NCBI GenBank assembly: GCA_002694945.1
Contig: NZNP01000003.1
Coordinates: forward strand, 1 to 8,534
Length of the DNA: 8,534 bases
Origin: Gammaproteobacteria bacterium
GTDB taxonomy: Bacteria; Pseudomonadota; Gammaproteobacteria; Pseudomonadales; Azotimanducaceae
Reading direction: 5' to 3'
In this document: positions 6,208-8,534 of the stretch, one piece after another
Position numbering within the stretch: the first letter of the stretch is position 1
Layout of the letters: every line of letters begins with the position of its first letter
The notes under the pieces: model-generated
The model's database searches: none
Told to the model about the DNA's origin: nothing
Seen by the model: only the letters and a program-made list of their open reading frames with translations
Position numbers and translations under genes: made by a program

Positions 6208-6807
6208 CTATCGGTGTGAGAGGAGGTGTGTTGTGTCACTCGTTAGTAGGCTGGTTGCTATCGGTAAGGCGTTGAGAGTAAGTTGGTGACGCCTGATGAA
6301 ATTTTCGCGAGCATTATTGGGTGGGTTTCTAGATTCTTCCCAGACGGTTAGATTTCGGTACCATGTCAAGAGGAGCATTGTTCGCGGATTTTCGACGTCC
6401 TCGACAAAAAGCCCTTGGACTTGGGTATCGAAACTTGATTCGAAGTCTGGCCAGGCATTTTTTGACAATTCGACAATTTCAGAAATGGTTTGAGGCCTGA
6501 CGCTGAACCATCTGAAGACGTAGACACCTGGGTCCTGGGCAGCAGTATGCTCAGTAGGTCTTGCGGTAGCCTTAAGCGTCCAATCATTTGCAACCTCTAT
6601 GTTTTTTTGCAGTTTTAAGTTGAGGTTAGTTTCCCCAAAAGTAACTAAGTAAATTTCATTAGTAGCCAGACCAAGTAAAGCGCCAAAAAGGCCAAAGATT
6701 TCATGTCCCTGTTCCCTGATCGCTTCACGATGTCTATTGACGGCCTCGACCAGAGCCGGAGGTCCGGGTCTGTCAACGTCACGAAGTTTAATGACTCGAT
6801 AATGCAT
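6208..6807 (-). CDS. Conserved hypothetical protein, possibly NIPSNAP-like (dimeric alpha/beta-barrel)
   Basis: I do not recognise this 199-residue protein as a named family with certainty. It appears to have two similar halves. Residues about 1-65 start with MHYRVIKLRDV, include a helix rich in charged residues and end in the strand EIYLVTFGET. Residues about 93-160 start with VYVFRWFSVRP, have a helix ISEIVELSKNAWPDFE and end in the strand TMLLLTWYRNLTVWEES. Two ferredoxin-like halves with a strand ending in a W-Y-x-N-L-x-x-W-E-x-S pattern recall NIPSNAP and related dimeric alpha/beta-barrel proteins; this is a fold-level guess. No signal peptide or membrane helix is seen, so it is probably cytoplasmic. 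It is downstream of the Bax-like gene on the same strand with a 64-bp gap, and the gap directly before its ATG holds copy 2 of a short repeat. No strong Shine-Dalgarno sequence is visible. Confidence 0.78.
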   Translation of the reverse strand: MHYRVIKLRDVDRPGPPALVEAVNRHREAIREQGHEIFGLFGALLGLATNEIYLVTFGETNLNLKLQKNIEVANDWTLKATARPTEHTAAQDPGVYVFRWFSVRPQTISEIVELSKNAWPDFESSFDTQVQGLFVEDVENPRTMLLLTWYRNLTVWEESRNPPNNARENFIRRHQLTLNALPIATSLLTSDTTHLLSHR

Positions 6808-6811
6808 GTTG

Positions 6812-6829
6812 TGCTTACTCTATTAGAGA
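6812..6829. repeat. Short intergenic repeat, copy 2, containing a CTCTATTAGAG palindrome
   Basis: TGCTTACTC, three bases, then TAGAGA, matching the element at 5533-5549. Within it CTCTA-T-TAGAG (6818-6828) is a perfect inverted repeat with a one-base centre. On the minus strand it lies a few bases upstream of the start codon at 6807, where a bound repressor or an mRNA structure could affect that gene. Functional meaning is inferred only. Confidence 0.35.
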
Positions 6830-6871
6830 TGCTAGCTCTGAATCGTTGCAAGGAGCTAATGCGGTGAGTGA

Positions 6872-7708
6872 TTAAACGGGCTGATTAAACTCGTTAAGTT
6901 TGTTGACTCGTATCAATTGCTGAATTTCTCTTACGTAGGCATAGCCGCGCGCAGAGTAATGCACAAGACCCTCGGCTAATGCTAATCCATTCATTACTCT
7001 CTCATTGTTACGAGTTTTCGCTCTTATCGAGCGTAGGTTGATATAGGCGGGATGGGTATTGATGTTATGAATATAGGCATCGATACCTTCACCAACCGAA
7101 TCGTAGCGAGCAACTTCGTGCTTAAGGCCCTTATCTCTAAATTTCGGCGCCAGTCCGCATCCCGGCTTAAAGCACCAGACGCCGAACAGATTGTTGGCCT
7201 TACGTGCGAATCTAGAGGTGCCCCACCCAGATTCATTAGCTGCTTGGGCAAGAACTAATGATTCAGGGACAGCATCAACCTTGATAATCAGTTGGTTTAT
7301 TTGAGTCAGCAAGTCGCTACCGGCGGATACTCGGTAGCGACTGCTGATTCCCCCAATAAAAGCGAGTGACTGCTTATCTAGCGTTACACCATTCTCGATG
7401 TCGGTTTTCAATGCCAGCACTCTAGTGCGTTCGGCTAGAACGGCCAGATTACTCTGGCGAATAAGCGGTAAGAGATATTCAAAGAACTCCTGTTTTTTAG
7501 TTCTCACATCTCTAATTGCCAAAAAATCGGGTAGTGCTGTGGTTTCTTGATTGGAACTCGGCAGGATGGACGTGGCGATATCGGATGAGTTTGCCTTACA
7601 GCTACTACCTAAAAGTAGCAGGGCGTAAAAGCTGATTGAAATGTTTATTGGCAAATTCATTGCTACCCCCGTCAGTATATGCAATGAAAGAACAATAATA
7701 TTATTCAT
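6872..7708 (-). CDS. bax: Bax-like glucosaminidase-domain protein, probable exported lipoprotein
   Basis: This 278-residue protein matches the E. coli Bax family over its whole C-terminal part. AQAANESGWGTSRFARKANNLFG (154-176) holds the likely catalytic E159, and WCFKPGC (C179, C184) aligns with the CMKGRC pair of Bax. NTHPAY (217-222) is also conserved. The glucosaminidase (LYZ2-type) domain, about 140-270, should cleave peptidoglycan glycan strands. The N-terminus is hydrophobic and ends in LLLLGSSC, which fits a permissive lipobox with the lipidated cysteine at C37, so the protein probably sits in the cell envelope. Two starts compete. ATG 7708 has GGAGG only 4 nt away; ATG 7660 (M17) has GGGGGT 6 nt away and leaves a 20-residue signal peptide of more usual length. 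Neither gives a positively charged n-region. The NUDT19-like gene is upstream and the hypothetical gene downstream. Confidence 0.9.
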   Translation of the reverse strand: MNNIIVLSLHILTGVAMNLPINISISFYALLLLGSSCKANSSDIATSILPSSNQETTALPDFLAIRDVRTKKQEFFEYLLPLIRQSNLAVLAERTRVLALKTDIENGVTLDKQSLAFIGGISSRYRVSAGSDLLTQINQLIIKVDAVPESLVLAQAANESGWGTSRFARKANNLFGVWCFKPGCGLAPKFRDKGLKHEVARYDSVGEGIDAYIHNINTHPAYINLRSIRAKTRNNERVMNGLALAEGLVHYSARGYAYVREIQQLIRVNKLNEFNQPV

Positions 7709-7920
7709 TATTCCTCCATTTTCAAGCCTAAAGTGACAGGTCTTGAATCGAGGAATGAGGGGCTTATCGCTGTGAGTTAGAGGAACTGTGACGTTCCCGG
7801 GATTAACCGTTTATCTGAAAAATTGAAAATTGTTGGAAAAACGGACAGATTTGGCGTCTCACATGAAAACTTTTGTCTTTCCATGCAGGTCGCGTCGAAT
7901 TTGCAGCATTAGCGGAATAT
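7709..7920. other. 212-bp intergenic region with small inverted repeats and A-tracts
   Basis: No gene is seen. It should hold the Bax-gene promoter and the 3' end of the NUDT19-like transcript, but I see no convincing -35/-10 pair. There is an inverted repeat GGAAC-N6-GTTCC at 7782-7797. Three A-tracts lie at 7818-7822, 7826-7829 and 7837-7841. A possible minus-strand RNA hairpin at 7862-7885 has an 8-bp stem with one G-U pair and an 8-nt loop, but no U-run follows it. A GAATATTC palindrome at 7915-7922 overlaps the stop of the NUDT19-like gene. Confidence 0.45.
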
Positions 7921-8534
7921 TCAGGGTGAGGGGCGTAGCCTAACCCAGCCGCTTTCAACATCGGTTAAACCCTCTGTGTATCCAGGTTCACCGGGCATAG
8001 TGATCTTGCCAGTTTTTGAATCAACCCTTGCGCGCTCGTCGGAGAGATTTTTCGCGGCACTTTCAATAACTTGTTCTGCAGAATTGAAAAGAGCTAGGCT
8101 CCGAATCATGCGTTCCGTTACGGTCATCAGTACCATTTCTTCTCCGTCGATGCGTGCCAGAATATCTTCCGGAGTTAGCCAGGCTGAGTTGACTAGCTCG
8201 CTGTCATCGTGGAGTGGAATCTGGTGACTAGGGATCCTAGCGATAAAGAATCGCGCATCGAAGCGCCTGGGAGAACCTAGCGGCGTAATCCAGCGAGCGA
8301 CATAATGCATCTGCCCGACGTCAGCAAGTAGCCTTTCCTTCTCGAGAATTGTCTTAAGCTCAAGTTCACCGGCATTAAGTGCATCTCGATAGCCCTGGAA
8401 TCTTGGCTGTTGTTCCCGGTCGATTTTTAAAGGCGTTTCGTCTTCTCTGCGAAGCGCCAGCAATATCCCTGCCTCCTCGAAAGTCTCCCGGATAGCTGCC
8501 ATGTAATAGGCGGTGGCTCCTGAGTCTAATCCCA
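7921..8534 (-). CDS. NUDT19-like Nudix hydrolase (possible CoA/acyl-CoA diphosphatase), 5' truncated
   Basis: The frame is open from the TGA at 7921-7923 to the window end, giving 203 visible residues. The ATG at 8502 is internal, because the Nudix box is already under way upstream of it (GLDSGATAYYM precedes AAIRETFEEAG). RETFEEAG supplies the REUxEExG half of the box and its metal-binding glutamates. The first Glu of the ordinary box falls on a threonine, and the spacing fits NUDT19-type proteins, which have an insertion in the box. Downstream, the FDARFFIARIP strand and the DSELVNSAWLTPEDIL segment are typical of these enzymes. The mammalian NUDT19 relative cleaves CoA and acyl-CoA; bacterial members are mostly uncharacterised, so substrate is inferred. 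It is the most upstream gene visible in the right-hand minus-strand group. Confidence 0.9.
   Translation of the reverse strand, partial: GLDSGATAYYMAAIRETFEEAGILLALRREDETPLKIDREQQPRFQGYRDALNAGELELKTILEKERLLADVGQMHYVARWITPLGSPRRFDARFFIARIPSHQIPLHDDSELVNSAWLTPEDILARIDGEEMVLMTVTERMIRSLALFNSAEQVIESAAKNLSDERARVDSKTGKITMPGEPGYTEGLTDVESGWVRLRPSP

Noticed and set aside
7862..7885. Minus-strand hairpin downstream of the NUDT19-like gene as an intrinsic terminator
   Set aside because: The stem is A/T-rich with one G-U pair, and no U-tract follows, so I mention it only as structure.

Overview
The window is a gene-dense bacterial chromosome segment with mid-range GC, short gaps and no mobile element, RNA gene or CRISPR array. 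Its protein set (a Bax-type glucosaminidase lipoprotein, a MerC-domain membrane protein, a thiolase-like protein with an extra C-terminal domain, a TauD/TfdA dioxygenase and a NUDT19-type Nudix hydrolase) fits a gammaproteobacterium, possibly a marine heterotroph. That placement is inferred from protein flavour, not from a marker gene.

Layout. (1) Bases 1-1325, plus strand: 3' part of a thiolase-like (TLP1-type) gene, cut by the window start. (2) Bases 1322-4698, minus strand: a compact three-gene unit. Read in transcription order it is a molybdopterin/[4Fe-4S] oxidoreductase, a MerC-domain membrane protein 9 bp downstream, and a TauD/TfdA-type Fe(II)/2-oxoglutarate dioxygenase whose start overlaps the MerC stop (TAATG). 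The dioxygenase and thiolase-like genes converge so tightly that both stop codons lie in one CTAG palindrome. (3) Bases 4699-4795: divergent intergenic region with an inverted repeat, probably holding the control of both directions. (4) Bases 4796-6139, plus strand: an SDR resembling quinoid dihydropteridine reductase, then an ADP-ribose-pyrophosphatase-like Nudix hydrolase with a TTG start behind a strong Shine-Dalgarno sequence. (5) Bases 6208-8534, minus strand: a NUDT19-like Nudix hydrolase cut by the window end, a Bax-like glucosaminidase and a conserved hypothetical protein that may have a NIPSNAP-like dimeric alpha/beta-barrel fold.

How they may work together. The left half looks like accessory catabolic or redox metabolism: CoA-linked thiolase-like protein, molybdoenzyme, oxygenase and SDR. 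The tight molybdoenzyme-MerC-dioxygenase unit is the most unusual part and could be a small oxidative pathway with a metal- or thiol-handling membrane component; its substrate cannot be read from the sequence. The right half (two Nudix enzymes, Bax, the hypothetical protein) looks like ordinary housekeeping. No complete, clearly new system can be demonstrated here; the best leads are the three-gene unit, the SDR without a catalytic serine and the thiolase-like protein without thiolase catalytic residues.
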